A stretch of DNA of 64,000 bases from Cordylochernes scorpioides. Its lineage: Eukaryota; Arthropoda; Arachnida; Pseudoscorpiones; Chernetidae. A program made the position numbers and the translations under genes. This document shows, piece after piece, positions 43,766 through 56,075 of this stretch. Every line of letters starts with the position of its first letter. Position 1 is the first letter of the stretch. The notes under the pieces are model-generated. The model was given only the letters and a program-made list of their open reading frames with translations, did not search any database and had not been told where the DNA came from. Where the stretch lies: contig CP092876.1 of assembly GCA_030710605.1 (NCBI GenBank), positions 67,890,115-67,954,114 on the forward strand, written 5' to 3'.

Positions 43766-45059
43766 TAAAGCTTTCTACCGATTCAAAGGGAGAGGTGCCT
43801 CTTTTGGTTAATGAAAGAGCCACTTTCTCTCCCTTTAAATAAAAAAGAGGCCAAAATATTTTAATAAACATATATATATGCTAAATCGGTAATATAGAGA
43901 TAAATAGTCAAAAAGGGGTATTACCAATTGTACTGAGTCGAAGTTCGCAGTGATGAGTGAAAACCCGCTCTATGTTAGCGATTGTATATCCCGATAGATG
44001 GTTAGCTAGTATTGCTCGTACTCTTCCAAGGTAGGCGACCTTACTGGGACGTGATGGGAAGACGATTGCAACCATTCTGAACTATTTAACCCGACAGTTG
44101 GAGAAAGTTTGGCAAAAAATCTCTCAGCACACCAACCGAAATCTTTTTCCGTCCATGACACGCCGGGTGACAGCCTACATCCAGGACAGTGGGGGTCCAA
44201 CGACATATTGACTTTCTCAATTTACTACGATCAAACTTTGGATTGAAACAATCAATTTTTCTGTAATTTTATTAGTTTTTTTCCTATCTATACATTTTCT
44301 TCACATACACCATTTTATGCCCTTATCTGACAACTATTTCTTGGAATGCCGATTTGTTTGTTATAGTGTGTAGATTGATTAAAACTCCCATTTTAGGATA
44401 GATTATTAAAATACAAACATGAGACCTCCAGGGAAAAGTTTCTCTTTCCAATATTTCTATTCATAAATCTCAAGGTGTCGGGCAAGTAAGCCCTTTTACA
44501 AGAGAAAATATTTTACATTAAAACGCGAATAAAATAGGAGGTAAAATCTAATAAAATGCGTCAGGTGTTTACAGTTGAGTTTAAACTTTATTATTATTTC
44601 TCGTCAGATGTGGTAAATGTTATAATTTAAGAATGTTTTGGATGGTGATGTGTGTAGATCTATGTTGCCGGCTATAGAGCGCGATATTACAGATGGCTTC
44701 AAATACACATGGTGGAATACACCAAGTGAACACCACAACTTCTGCAACCACTATTGTATTTATATATTGACAGTTTTTGAATGTATAAGTTGACGATGAC
44801 AATAAATATTAGACTTTTTATAATTCTTCTTTTTCATTTTCTTATAATTCTTCCCCATACTTTTTTCAACTGATTGAATTACATGAATATAATTCAAAAT
44901 ATTAAAATTTAAAAATAACTTCCAATAAAATATTTATAAAAGCCGGAGTGATTTTTTATAATTGAAAGTTCTATTTAATTTGCTCTTCCATGTCTGTACA
45001 AATTTTATAATCAATTTTAACTTACATACATATAAGACTGAAATTTTTCACATTTTCTC

Positions 45060-45260
45060 GTACCTAATGACAATGCAAGTTGACAATATTTCAGACCTCT
45101 AGTTTGTCAAGATGGTTGGTAATAGACCAATTTCAAATTGGCTTTCAAATTTTGTTTTTTAATATTATGTGCTTTCAGACCTCATAGATGTCTGAAAATT
45201 TGAAAACTCGCTTAGTCAAACTTACAATTCAAGTATCAAATTTTCAAACTTTCAGGTGGT
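45060..45260 (+). repeat. Dispersed repeat family, copy 1
   Basis: It shares the series GACAATATTTCAGACCTC, GTCAAGATGGTTGG, AATTGGCTTTCAAATTT, ATATTATGTGCTTTCAGACC and AAAACTCGCT with 48985-49240 (same strand) and 60380-60600 and 63330-63545 (opposite strand). It is noncoding and of unknown class. Confidence 0.5.
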
Positions 45261-45475
45261 CGAGATTGAAAATATTTCTATATAATTTTTTTCTAATTTT
45301 GTATTGCAGCTTTTACCTCTGAGGCTGCTGAGAGTTGCGACTTGATTTTTTAGCGATCGTTCAAGACTTCAAAGTAGAAAGAAATCCAAATATTCATGTT
45401 TCTATCTATATCTTCCTTGGTGTTACAAGTTAAAAACTATTATCAAAATAAATTAATAGATTAATTTATCTAATA

Positions 45476-45650
45476 CAGTAGAACCTCTCTGTAAAAGACA
45501 CCTAATTGCAGAGCCAAAGTGTTTTTTAAAGAGAAGTGTCCTCTTACCGGAGAGTTGCTTAATCGTAAAAATGGTAATTTCGCAAATAAATACTGGCCTT
45601 TATAGAGAGGTGTCTCCTAGCGTAAGTGTCCTCTCATGGAGGTTCTACTG
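45476..45650. mobile_element. Pogo-type MITE, 175 bp
   Basis: Terminal inverted repeats CAGTAGAACCTC and GAGGTTCTACTG, flanked by TA on both sides, are typical of pogo/Tigger-derived MITEs. The internal AAGTGTCCTCTTACC and AAGTGTCCTCTCATGG are themselves repeated. No coding capacity. Confidence 0.8.
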
Positions 45651-45800
45651 TACACTCGGTATTCAGTTTCCAATTTGAGCGTGAACAAACATATTTATAT
45701 TTAATATTTCTATATGAACAAACACGTAGTATAGGTCAACGTATACATACGCACGCACGTGTTATCTATTTCTCGACAGTCTTTTATCAATTTTGTGGCG

Positions 45801-45829
45801 GGAGAATATATTTAGTTTAGCTATAACTT
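45801..45829. repeat. Left target-site duplication of the R1-type LINE
   Basis: These 29 bases (starting GGAGAATATATTTAGTTTAG) are repeated exactly at 48504-48532, on the other side of the LINE. The match extends further left with two mismatches. Confidence 0.9.
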
Positions 45830-48503
45830 TTTATTTATTGTTTTTTTTATTTATTCATTGTTACAAAAAGCACGAAGTCCAAAGGACTATTGTGCTGTGC
45901 TAGTATTATTTATATATATATGATTAATTATTTACACGATGGATTAGTATTGTTTTGTAAATTATTGTACAAATAGTTCTAAACTTAACAAAGTTCTTAT
46001 AAGATAGAGTATATACACAAAGAGAATTTGGTAATGTTTCAAAGTATCTACATACAATTTGATTAGTCAGAGGGCAAGATAAAAGAAGATGCTCTGATGA
46101 TTCAACATCTAAGCATTCACATGTTGGATCATTGATAGCATTCAGTTTGAATAGGAAACTTAAGAAGGGTCCTTTGCCAGTTAAGAATAATGTAGTGAAT
46201 TTATCAGAGGAAATGAAATTTGGGACAGCAATTGGAAAGAATTTCTTGAACAGTTCATTAGATTGAGAAAGATAGAACTTAAATTTTAGATCCAGATATA
46301 GTTTGTTTAATTCTTTTTGAAGGGGTTTTTTGAGTGTTCGATCTGTGAGAGAATTTGTCATATTATACTTTGTTTGTAATAATTCAAGATAATCGGACAG
46401 TAAAGGGGTTTTCGCTAGTATATCTGTGATGTAAGAAGATGAAGTCCTATAAGCATGAATGCATCTAATAGGAATTTGATATTGTATAGAATTCAACTTG
46501 GATCTTTTTGCTGCAGTGATAAAAGGAAACCAAATATTTGATGCATAGCTTATTGTAGAGCGTATCATAGCTTTATCAATCTACGTCGAGTATCAATGCC
46601 CCAAGTACGTGCACATAATGAGAATAATATATTCTTAAGTTTCGTAACTTTCATAATTATATTGTCAACATGTGTTCCAAAATTAATCTTATTCCTTTGT
46701 CTATGATTTTTAAAAACAACTCCCAAAATTTTAACAGTTTCTGATGGTTGAATTATTTTTCCATCAAAATTAATGGGCAATTTTTCATAGTTATGTAGAT
46801 AGAGTATACCTGTTTTGTTTGGACTTAGTGAAAGTTTTACCTTTTCACACCATGCTTTGATTTTTATTAAACATTTGGTAATATTATACTGAAGATCATA
46901 GATGTTTGAACTCCATACCACAAATGTCACATCGTCCGCGAAAGCAATCACTCAAGCAAAACTTTCGTTAAAAGATAAGTTGAAATCATTAAGTAATATA
47001 TTCCAAAGAATAGGAGAAATAATACCACCCTGGGGACATCCCTTATTTATCTTTTTTATACACTTTACATTAGTATATTTAAACTCTACACCCCGGTCTT
47101 CAAAGTAAGAAATAATTATTTTTATAAGTACCGCTGGAAAATTTGCCTTGTCCAATTGTTGGAGAATTGCCGGATACCATGCGTTGTCGAAAGCTCCGCT
47201 GATGTCCACTGTTACTATTGCCGTATTTTCTGTTTCTCTTTTCAAAAGACTTAATTTAGTTATTTCTTGTAAAGCAGAGATTGTTGATTTTTCTTGTGTA
47301 AATCCATGTTGAGCAGGATGCATAACATTATTACTATTAATATGATTTAAAAGTTCAATATGAATTAGACTTTCAAAAATTTTACCTAAATTAGAAGACA
47401 AGCTTATAGGGCGGTAGGCTTTCGGATCTTTATAATTTTCTTTATTAGGTTTTTTTATAATCATTACTGCTGACTTTCTCCAGGCCTCCGGATAATAATT
47501 AAGTCCCATACAAGCATTGAACAATTTTGTTAACACAGGAGATATATGATGAACTGCCGTTTTGATCATCTGATTGCTTATATGATCTATTCCTGGAGCC
47601 TTGCCATTTTTAAGTTTTTTAATTATTGAACAGATTTGAATATTATCAAAATAAATGATTTTATCATTAGAAAAAGTATAACTCTTGTCTCTGATTAATT
47701 TATGATAGTTTGTGTCAGAAGATTGACAGTCATTCGGAAATAGAGAAGATAAAAGATTTTTCATTTCTGATTCGAGCACATCTTGAGATACATCTAGAAT
47801 TGGTAAATCAAAAGACCTAGGAGAAATTTTTTGTTTAAAAGTTTTGTAAGTATTACCAAAAGGAGATGTATTTTCAACTTCCTCCAGGAATACCCTCCAG
47901 CTTACATTTCTTGTTTTTTCAATAATATTCATATACTTATTTCGTATTTCCTTATACATTTTTTCATCAACTAGCTGTCTATTAGACCGTTTACCCCGAT
48001 AATATAGATTTCGAACATATTTAAAATGATTTTTAAAAAGTTCCAGTTCATCCGTCCACCAATTAAATGGATTATTATTTAAAAATTTTGGTTTTAATCG
48101 TAGAGATGCATATGCAGCTTCAATTAATATGTCAGTTATGTGAGAAACTACACAGTTTATATCGTTTATATTTACTATTTTACCTAATTTCATCATTGCC
48201 TCATTTATCCTAGACACATTGATTGCCTGCTCATATTTTTGCCAATTGGCTCTTTTTTCTTGAAAATACCATGTAGAATTATTTTCATGTAATAAACTTT
48301 CTGTTTCCAGACTAAGGTCGAATGAGATTGCGTGATGGTCTGTGATTTGCGAAAGATTTAACGTTTTCCATCCATTAACAAGTACATGAGCATGACTATT
48401 AGTAATAGTAAGGTCTATTATACTTAATCCCCGACATGTTTTGTTTCGATTGTTATGTATGAGCATATTGTGAAAATCAATTATCAATCAAAATTTTTTG
48501 GCA
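45830..48503 (-). mobile_element. R1-clade-like non-LTR retrotransposon, 5'-truncated
   Basis: A 2.67-kb insertion bounded by an exact 29-bp duplication. Its 3' side (45830-45870) is a TTTTTATTTATTG-type tract, the complement of an A-rich tail, consistent with target-primed insertion. The 5' end is lost inside the endonuclease domain, as is usual for LINEs. It lies in the large intron of the candidate gene, opposite to the gene's direction. Confidence 0.85.
45924..48487 (-). pseudogene. LINE ORF2: APE end, RT, C-terminal zinc knuckle
   Basis: Three frames together give one ORF2. The first (46952-48487, 511 codons) begins in the end of the APE-type endonuclease (SIIDLTITNS, SQITDHHAISFDL) and continues with RT blocks KLKNGKAPGIDHIS, YRPISLSSNLGKIFE, QHGFTQEKSTISAL, TVDISGAFDN (catalytic Asp) and GCPQGGIISPILWN. 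A single in-frame TGA at 46949-46951 interrupts it. The second (46565-46951) has IAFADDVTFVV, the FADD catalytic pair. A one-base shift near 46570 leads to the third (45924-46568), with CECLDVESSEHLLLSC, the C-terminal CCHC-like knuckle typical of R1-like elements. Few lesions mean a fairly recent insertion. Confidence 0.85.
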
Positions 48504-48726
48504 GGAGAATATATTTAGTTTAGCTATAACTTCATCTTCACTTCTCCAAAGTTCTTATATTTCGAAAATAAAAATCCACTGCAATATGTATAAATAAGCA
48601 AAACAGCTTCCGAGTGTAAGTTTCTTGCTTTATTTTATTTTCATCTCATGTTTTCGCCTATCCCAAACCCTTCTATAGGAGTATTTAATTTCTATTGAAG
48701 CTTTTATTCAACTTGATTCCATGTCA

Positions 48727-48899
48727 AGGTGGACGAGTGGGTAACACCCTCGATTCCCGACAGCCATGAAACGGGATTTAATCCCGCGTTAAAATTTTGT
48801 CTAATATGTGAATAACCTTCGCATATTATTCACTGTTTCAATTATCATAAACTAGGTTGCTCTTGTTGAGCGGTACCTATTAATGTGATTTTGAACCAG
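48727..48899 (+). mobile_element. tRNA-derived SINE-like insertion
   Basis: The 173-bp segment is flanked by GATTCCATGTCA at 48715-48726 and 48900-48911, a 12-bp direct repeat. Its head, GTGGACGAGTGGGTAACACC, is a Ser/Leu-type tRNA D-arm with a good Pol III A box. The B-box region (GGGATTTAATCCCG) keeps the stem but has lost GTTCGA. No A-rich tail is present. Confidence 0.45.
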
Positions 48900-48984
48900 G
48901 ATTCCATGTCAGCCTATCCACAAATATTGTAATCAATTTTGAATATACTTTCAGAGCACGTTGGAATCTGAAAATTTGTAAACT

Positions 48985-49240
48985 TTTCAGAACCCGTTGA
49001 AAATGCAAGTTGCCACATTTTCAGACTCTTGGGTTGTCAGAGTGGCCGGGAACAGACATTTCCAAATTCCCTTTGAAATTTCGTAATTAAATTTTAATAT
49101 GCTTCCACACCACATAGAAGTATGTAATTTTGAACACTCGCTCATTCCAATTAGCAATGCATGTGTACAAATTTTCAGACTTCTGGGTGGTTGAAGTGGC
49201 CGGGAATGAAACAATTTCTCTAATTCTTTTCAAATCCAAT
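48985..49240 (+). repeat. Dispersed repeat family, copies 2 and 3 in tandem
   Basis: CAGAGTGGCCGGGAACAGAC and GAAGTGGCCGGGAATG mark two consecutive units, each ending in the AACACTCGCT / AAATTTTCAGAC series shared with 45060-45260 and, inverted, with 60380-60600 and 63330-63545. Confidence 0.5.
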
Positions 49241-50095
49241 ATGTTGAACGAATTCAAGTCGTAAAATTTTAAGAGTTGAAAATTATTTTTTTTACAGTAA
49301 TTGTTCAAGACCTGAAACGAGCTAGAGAAATTCAAATATTCAGGTTCCTATCTAAATTTTCTTGGAATCATTAGCAATAAAAACTGCAAAAAGTCAATAT
49401 ATATATTGTCACTTTTATGAATCCTGAAATTATTTTTTTTCCGCACCGATTTTCAAATATAAAATATATTTTTTTATCATCATTACATGCAATGTATATT
49501 TGAAAAACTGATAATATTAAACATAATTTGATGTGCAAATATATTACAACCACAGACAAAAATCAGATGAACGCATTCACACGAGAATCTGCTCTCACAG
49601 ACAATTATAGAACTATTCTATAACAAGATACTGAAGATAGGAACTTAATCCAACCCGATCTAGAATAAATGAACCAAATTTCCGTTAAGAAATTATACCT
49701 TCAACTGCAAAATTGATCTAAACCAACTATACAAGATATTATTCAAAATAAAAGAGATATCAATCACAAACGACCTGACGCATAGTTAGGAGCTCATCAC
49801 CCAACAGTTGTCCTCCTGCAAGGTCTGTCACCTCTACTCCACCAACTCGCCATGTCTAAATAGCCAGGACAAGGTGACTCGAATGTAACACCTATTGACT
49901 TAGACGAAATAAATAAACAAAAACAACAACAATGCAATTTGTATCTTCCTTGTTATAAAACAACAAACTAAAATTGATATTTGAAAAACATATTTTTAAT
50001 TATAAAACAAAACGTTACACTAAATTTTGGCGCAGCGATAAAATTATATATTACAAAAAGGTTAAATACTAAAGGTTACGACTTAAGTAAATATA
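49241..50095. other. Nothing firmly recognised
   Basis: The right end (TTTTGGCGCAGCGATAAA, near 50024) could be the primer-binding-site region of the gypsy relic that follows, since a gag-like frame begins 70 bp later. No LTR pair could be defined. Confidence 0.3.
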
Positions 50096-50620
50096 ATGGC
50101 AAACGTAAAAATATTGAGAATATTTGACGGTGAGAAAGGTTCAATTCGACCTGAATACTGACTTTAACTATATGAATTAGAAATTATCAAGATAAATTAG
50201 AGTGAAAGGATTAATAGTTTAATTTACTAATCATTAAAAGATACTTTCTGAAATTTTTCGCTGATGAGATATTAGACAATTCATCTATTAAAAAATGGAA
50301 TGCTGTAATGTCTAAATTAATACAGCCTTTTGGTTACAAAGTTTCAAAACCTATAGTAACAGCATAAAAAAAGCTTAGAAAAGAAGAAATAGTCAAATAT
50401 TATTATAGGGAGAAAATTAGGTCATTAAATCAAACAAACCTCAATAATATAGAAAAATTACAAATACTAATGAATGGATTACCATTATAATGGAAAATCT
50501 ATTTTTCTGGCATCTCTGCCAAAAGATCATTCACATTGAATTCAAATAAACACGGAGATTGAAAAAAAAAGTCAAATAAGACTACAACAGAGAAACAAAC
50601 TCCCTTCGCTATTTTCCCAC
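50096..50620 (+). pseudogene. Retrotransposon gag-like relic
   Basis: After ATG 50096 (MANVKILRIFDGEKGSIRPE) the frame is broken many times, but pieces such as FFADEILDNSSIKKWNAVMS, LIQPFGYKV and NLNNIEKLQILMNGLP follow the order of a Ty3/gypsy gag capsid (F-x-D-WF, then an L-x-GLP ending). The upstream GGCGCAGCG supports an LTR retroelement leader. It is decayed and no pol follows, so the assignment is tentative. Confidence 0.35.
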
Positions 50621-51229
50621 ATAATAAGATGATGATTAAAAATTATAGTCTAATTGTATGATAAACCATGTTATGTCCAATGTTAAACATGTTTTTAAGA
50701 CTTACGGAAAGTGTGTTCGATTATTGTATTGAGTATTAATTTTCATATTTGGTGTTAAAGAGATTATTTCTATTAAAACACTTCTTGAGTATACACATTA
50801 TTGTTTTATTAATATTATTATTTTTTTTTGCTTGCAGCCTGCGCTCGCTATCTGAAAGAACTAAACTTTCATTTGTTTGAATTCTAGAGTATAGGCCAAA
50901 ATCACACTGTGGAACAGCTGTTTTTGTGACGGGGTATTTGGAGTTGTTTTTAATATGAATTTGATACCCTGAACTCAAATATGGTATAGCGGAGCTCAAA
51001 AATTTAAACTATATTACATTTTAGTAAAATATATGTATTACTAGGGCCAGGAAAGAATCCTTCTCCCCTCCTACATATAGTATCCTACTCCGTCGAAAAA
51101 GAAATCCTGGCTATGGCCTAGCGTTAGGATATTTTAATCCATGGATCAAGTAAAACACTAAATGCGGAATTTAGATCATTATATTCTATTTTTGAAAAGA
51201 AAGATAGGGATAAAACTATCGATGAAAAC
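50621..51229. other. AT-rich, nothing recognised
   Basis: One 87-codon minus frame (50736-50999) has no motif; no repeat with other parts of the window was noticed. Confidence 0.35.
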
Positions 51230-52180
51230 ACTAAATATTCGAAAGCTTATTTTCCTTGACATTCTTGAAGGATTTTTATTACAGATTTTTTTAAAGTCCA
51301 GCAGTAATCTATAATCATATATGTGTATCACATCTTCCTTGATAGCGATCCTTCATAGTTTTAATACCGTGATATTTCACCTTATTCCTCACTGATGTCT
51401 CCAAAATATTCAGGAAAACTAAACTTGTTCTGTGGTTGTGTAAATAGTCCACCTTAATTCTCGTGTTATACTCAATAGATTTGAAACTGGTAAGCATAGT
51501 CAGATTTGCGTTTTTTTTTTTGCCCAGAAAATTTCGATAAGTACACCAAATAAGATCAGGCTTTTCTCTCAGTCACATTCATAGAATTTATGAAGACATG
51601 GTCCTCAATGAGTTGCCTTATTCCTGCGCTATTTTTTTCCGCAATCAAATGAATCATTCCCCCTTTATAGATGTAAATAATGATCCGTCTTTATCAAGAG
51701 CCTTTACAAACCTCTTCATGAGGCCCAGCATGATATGCAGGGCGGAGGCAAGAGCGGAGGTCGTTAGTGAGATTATTTTCTCCAACGTCTATGTTTTCTC
51801 TTTTAGGCCACTCTTTTCTTATCCAGTGGTGTGATTTGTATCTGCTATCTCAGAGGTACAAAAAGCAAGGGTATATGAAATGGCCACTTTGCAGTACAAG
51901 AAAAAAAGTTGATCATTTTTAAGTCTACACAAATCACTCATTGAGGTTCATGATATTCTATCTTCTCCAAGACGAACGCTAAGCTGTTATATTCTTTCAT
52001 TTTTGCATTGATCGGTATTGATCCAAAAATTTTCCTATTGTGTAGAAGCACACATTTAAAACTTTGCTTTGAGCTGTCAATAAAAGGGCGCCAATCATCT
52101 GGAAAATATTCAGTCCAAATATTGAGCTTCAGCTTTGGGAACGAACTTTTGATACAGCCTGGTATAAATCATTTATATAA
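51230..52180 (-). pseudogene. Decayed member of a widespread uncharacterised ORF family
   Basis: Read from 52180 downward in shifting frames: YFPDDWRPFIDSSKQSFKCV, LLHNRKIFGSIPINAK, VICVDLKMINFF, then MLGLMKRFVKALDKDG, LTSFKSIEYNTRIKVDYLHN, KTMKDRYQGRC and DYRLLLDFKK. This order agrees with an uncharacterised protein family I recall as highly repeated in many invertebrate genomes (segments such as ICVDLKMVNFL, LHIKLGLMKQFVKAL and IKTMEERYQGRWD). Its function is not known to me and it may be transposon-borne. Numerous stops and frameshifts show it is dead. Identification is from memory, without a search. Confidence 0.6.
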
Positions 52181-52237
52181 TCAAATAAACCCTTACCCAA
52201 CAAATTAATTTTTAATTAAAAATACTAAATCAATATA

Positions 52238-52414
52238 CAGTTAAACCTTTCTATAGCACTCCCTCTAAATAGTACCTTCCTCTCTATAGCGCCCGATTTT
52301 AAACATTAAAATGTAAACATTTTACATTAAAAGTGATCTGTCTATAGCACTCCCTCTCTATAGCACCCTATTTTGGTGAGTCCCAAGAGGGGGCGCTATA
52401 AACAGGTTTAACTG
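52238..52414. mobile_element. Pogo-type MITE, 177 bp
   Basis: CAGTTAAACCTTTCTATAGC at the left end and its imperfect inverse, ending GGTTTAACTG, at the right are flanked by TA on both sides. The CTATAGCACTCCCTCT block repeats inside. Family resemblance to Tigger/pogo MITEs; related to, but distinct from, the one at 45476. Confidence 0.8.
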
Positions 52415-53179
52415 TATTTTTCTTACCAAATATATTATTTGATTCAATTTATTTCCATCAGTATATCGATTAAATTTATTCCATTCGATAAAAATTGTTG
52501 CATTGTTCAGGGGGGTTGGTTTCATGTCAATGTTAGATTGGTCCATATCAATAATATAAGTGACACCAGTAATCATAAAACAAAGTTATTTTAACAAGGA
52601 AAGTATTTACAATTATTTTCAATATTCAAGAAAACTGAGAGCTATCTAAACGAACTATTTACAAATAAAAATGCTAACGTCACGTGACTAACGATGATAA
52701 ACCGAGTAGGCTACCACAGAGTATTCTGTAACAATATATATCTACCTGATAGAATATTTTTACTCTGTAATGTTTGCCGTCACCACAGGATACATCTCAA
52801 TTGATAAATATTTTTATTGCAATTCAGAAAATACTTATTTACCCCCTGGCCACCCATCGCCAGGCCACTCCAACCGTGCAATGTATATAGTGCTCTGTAT
52901 ATATTCCGCTTTATGCGTCCATCGGGGCTCAAAAATCATCCATTTTGGTTAGTATCCCTGTAAATAAAGATATTTCCGCAATTCAGAAACTGCCACTGAA
53001 GCTTCACGAGTGTTTCGTACCTTCGAAGATATTTGAATCTGTAAAGGACCCACGAGCTGTTCCTCTCAAAGGCAAATAATAACGATAATTTGACAAGACT
53101 GGAACTTGACAAAATTATATGTGACTTACTTCAAATTTCAAAAGACGCGGTAAGTAATTAATTTAATTTTTTGTCAACT
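52415..53179. other. Nothing recognised
   Basis: Mixed-composition sequence with a palindromic TCACGTGA (52680-52687). Short frames lack motifs. A GTAAGT...CAG pair of possible splice sites lies at 53149-53185. Confidence 0.3.
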
Positions 53180-53285
53180 CAGTATATCCCGCAATTTACA
53201 AAAGTTTCAAGACTGGATCTCTGGAAGCAAAACCTCGGAGTGGAAGACCATCGACCTGCAAGTCAGCGGCTGTTACAAAGTAAGT
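53180..53285 (+). pseudogene. Tc1/mariner-superfamily HTH scrap
   Basis: Across a one-base shift the frames read SISRNLQKFQ and KTGSLEAKPRSGRPSTCKSA. The TGS-KPRSGRP hinge between two helix-turn-helix units is typical of Tc1/mariner transposases. No catalytic domain follows. Confidence 0.4.
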
Positions 53286-54878
53286 TGGCGCTATTAAAAC
53301 TTTATCCACATATGAAGGAATAGATAACTCGACAAGTTTTTTTGACAAACGGAGATATGGTAGGGAACTATTTGGAGAGCAATAAAAATGATTCTTTAAA
53401 AATACACTGAAAATTCAAAGATATCCAGAGTTGAAAGTAAGCTATTTTGAGTAGCGCCAAGAATTCGCTGAATGGGTTTTCCGGAAAATCGATATTTATT
53501 AAAACTGGCTGTCGAATGAAGCTTACAAACGAATCCTTCCAAGGTGTATTTTTTATATTCCAATTGGGAGTGTTAATCTATTGTAAAAGTTTTAATATAG
53601 AAATTTCTTTCGAAACTATTTCTATGTTTTGGGGTATTTCTATCAAATAACTGATGTTTAATATTTGGATGGAGAGAGATGGTAACATATTGTAGCAGAG
53701 TATTTATAATTTTATTATCAGAATATCATTTTTATGTTTTTATTCGAAACTCTGTAAACTTCCCCCATTGCTTATCTTTTTTATCAATCATAATTTATAT
53801 TTGCCCTGAATAAATTGCTGTGTTATCCTGAAGTGTGTCTTTCCTAATTTTCCACGTGGCAATATATTAGAAAAGCGAAATTTAGCTGTCTAGTTTGCTA
53901 AGAAAGTTAAATTAAATCAAATAAAATAGTTTTAAACAATTATATAACCAACTCTCTCTCAATTGTTACAATAATTGATTTGTGCGAGATTGCGAAATGA
54001 TCAAAATGGAGGTAATCCAAGTGTTGAGTCTTCTCTGCCAGTTTAGCGTGTTCCTAGTGACCGAGGTTGTACCTCTTGTGTGGTGTTGGGTTAGGCTTGT
54101 TGTCCTAAATGTTGTCTTTGTGACCTATGTTGTGTTGTACCTTTGTTATAACTTATTGGCCTTTGCACATATGTGCTTTGTAAATTTGTTGTGGATTGTT
54201 GGCCCAGTGCTAACCTAATGTAGACAGTGCTATTGTGGCCTTTGTTCTTTGACTTGTTCCAAAGTGGTTGTTCTACATGTTAGTAAATTGTAGTTTTATG
54301 CTTTGTCTCTACGTTTTTGTTAGAGTCTTTTAGGGTGTTTTATTTATTTTTCCATTTTTAAGGATAGGGAAAGAAAATTCAATTTTTGAATTACCCCCAT
54401 TCCGATTCCACAGGCCTGCGCCTCTTGGCCATTTAGGTAATTGATCATCTCTGCAAAATCTCAAAATGAAACTTTGATGATAATTATTCCTTTGAAATAA
54501 TTTATTCTTTTATTAATAATTTGTGAAAAAAAAATATTTTAAAAAAGAAACTTGATTTTTAATTATCATTGATCAAGAAATATCAATTATTTCTAAATTC
54601 AGGAAAAAATCAAATAGCAATAAGCTAATTCCTGAATTATATGAATTTTAAACACCTCGTGTTTATAGAATAAATTTATTCATATACTAGCTCAGAAATA
54701 ACTTTGATCATAAATTACTTCTTTTTTCTTTATATGAATGGTATTTTTATATATATTTTAAATATATTTGAAAGACATTTTCATTAATATAAATATATAA
54801 TATCTCTATCTTTTATAATTATTATATTTATATTACAGATAAAATATTCTTATTGAAGAGAATTTCTCGCGCAATAAC
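53286..54878. other. No gene supported; Helitron scrap and GT-rich tract
   Basis: GAATAAATTGCTGTGTTATC and GTGTGTCTTTCCTAATTTTC at 53800-53860 match the internal Helitron sequence at 19418-19455. A 78-codon frame at 53982-54218 lies in GT-rich sequence coding mostly Val/Leu/Cys and is probably not a gene. The remainder is AT-rich. Confidence 0.35.
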
Positions 54879-54929
54879 TCAGATGTTGGCTACAGGGCCT
54901 TCCATGAACCACGTGGGAGATCTGGCGGG

Positions 54930-56075
54930 GATTGCCGTCTTGTTGTTCCAATCCCGGGGAACATCTATTGCGCCTTCCGTACGTCCCTGGCGCTGATGAT
55001 ACGATTCGCCCTCCGTCCTCGGCGTTCTGATATGACGCGCCCTCTTTCCCGGCGCTGATGACATCTTGCGCCCCTTGTCCCCAGCGCTGATGATATGACG
55101 CGCCCCTTTTCTCTGGCGCTGATGATGTTTTGCCTTTTCTGTGCCCTGCGCTAATGATGTCTTGCGCATTGCTCCCGGCGCTGATGATATGATTCGCCTT
55201 CTGTCCCTGGCGTTCGTGAAATGACGCGCCTTCTATCCCCGGCGCTGAATATATGATTCGCCTTCTGTCCCTGGCGTTCGTTAAATGACGCGCCTTCTAT
55301 CCCCGGCGCTGAATATATGATTCGCCTTCTCTCCCTGGCATTCGTGAAATGACGCGCCTTCCATCCCCGGCGCTGAATATATGATTCGCCTTCTGTCCCT
55401 GGCGTTCGTGAAATGACGCGCCTTCTATCCCCGGCGCTGAATATATGATTCGCCTTCTCTCCCTGGCATTCGTGAAATGACGCGCCTTCTATCCCCGGCG
55501 CTGAATATATGATTCGCCTTCTCTCCCTGGCATTCGTGAAATGACGCGCCTTCCATCCCCGGCGCTGAATATATGATTCGCCTTCTGTCCCTGGCGTTCG
55601 TGAAATGACGCGCCTTCTATCCCCGGCGCTGAATATATGATTCGCCTTCTCTCCCTGGCATTCGTGAAATGACGCGCCTTCTATCCCCGGCGCTGAATAT
55701 ATGATTCGCCTTCTGTCCCTGGCGTTCATGAAATGACGCGCCTTCTACCCCCGGCGCTGAATATATGATTCGCCTTCTGTCCCTGGCATCCGTGAAATGA
55801 CGCGCCTTCTATCCCCGGCGCTGATGATATTATTCACCTTCTGTCCCTGGCGTTCGTGAAATGACGCGCCTTCTATCCCCGGTGCTGAATATATGATTCG
55901 CCTTCTGTCCCTGGCGTTCGTGAAATGACGCGCCTTCTATCCCCGGCGCTGAATATATGATTCGCCTTCTGTCCCTGGCGTTCGTGAAATGACGCGCCTT
56001 CTGTCCCCGGCGCTGAATATATGATTCGCCTTCTGTCCCTGGCGTTCGTGAAATGACGCGCAATCTGTCCCCTTC
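54930..56075. repeat. GC-rich 65-bp minisatellite
   Basis: From about 55170 the 65-bp unit GGCGCTGAATATATGATTCG / CCTTCTGTCCCTGGCGTTCG / TGAAATGACGCGCCTTCTAT / CCCCG repeats about 14 times. Left of that, 54930-55170 shows irregular half-units of about 32 bp (CGCTGATGATATGACGCGCC), so the 65-mer is a fused dimer. Because 65 is not a multiple of 3 and the unit lacks minus-strand stops, minus frames stay open for 192 and 125 codons. These ORFs (RRRIIYSAPGIEGASF and similar) are by-products of the repeat unless expression is shown. Confidence 0.9.

Larger units (their letters stand above)
42663..45475. other. Intronic or intergenic stretch
   Basis: It contains a hairpin at 43343-43380, a possible exon-like frame at 43568-43765, the dispersed repeat copy at 44415-44545 and a member of another repeat family at 45060-45260. 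Between these nothing is recognised. Confidence 0.4.

Noticed and set aside
53982..54218. Val/Leu-rich ORF as a membrane protein
   Set aside because: It is produced by GT-rich sequence (repeated GTTGTG-type words), with no Kozak, splice or family support.
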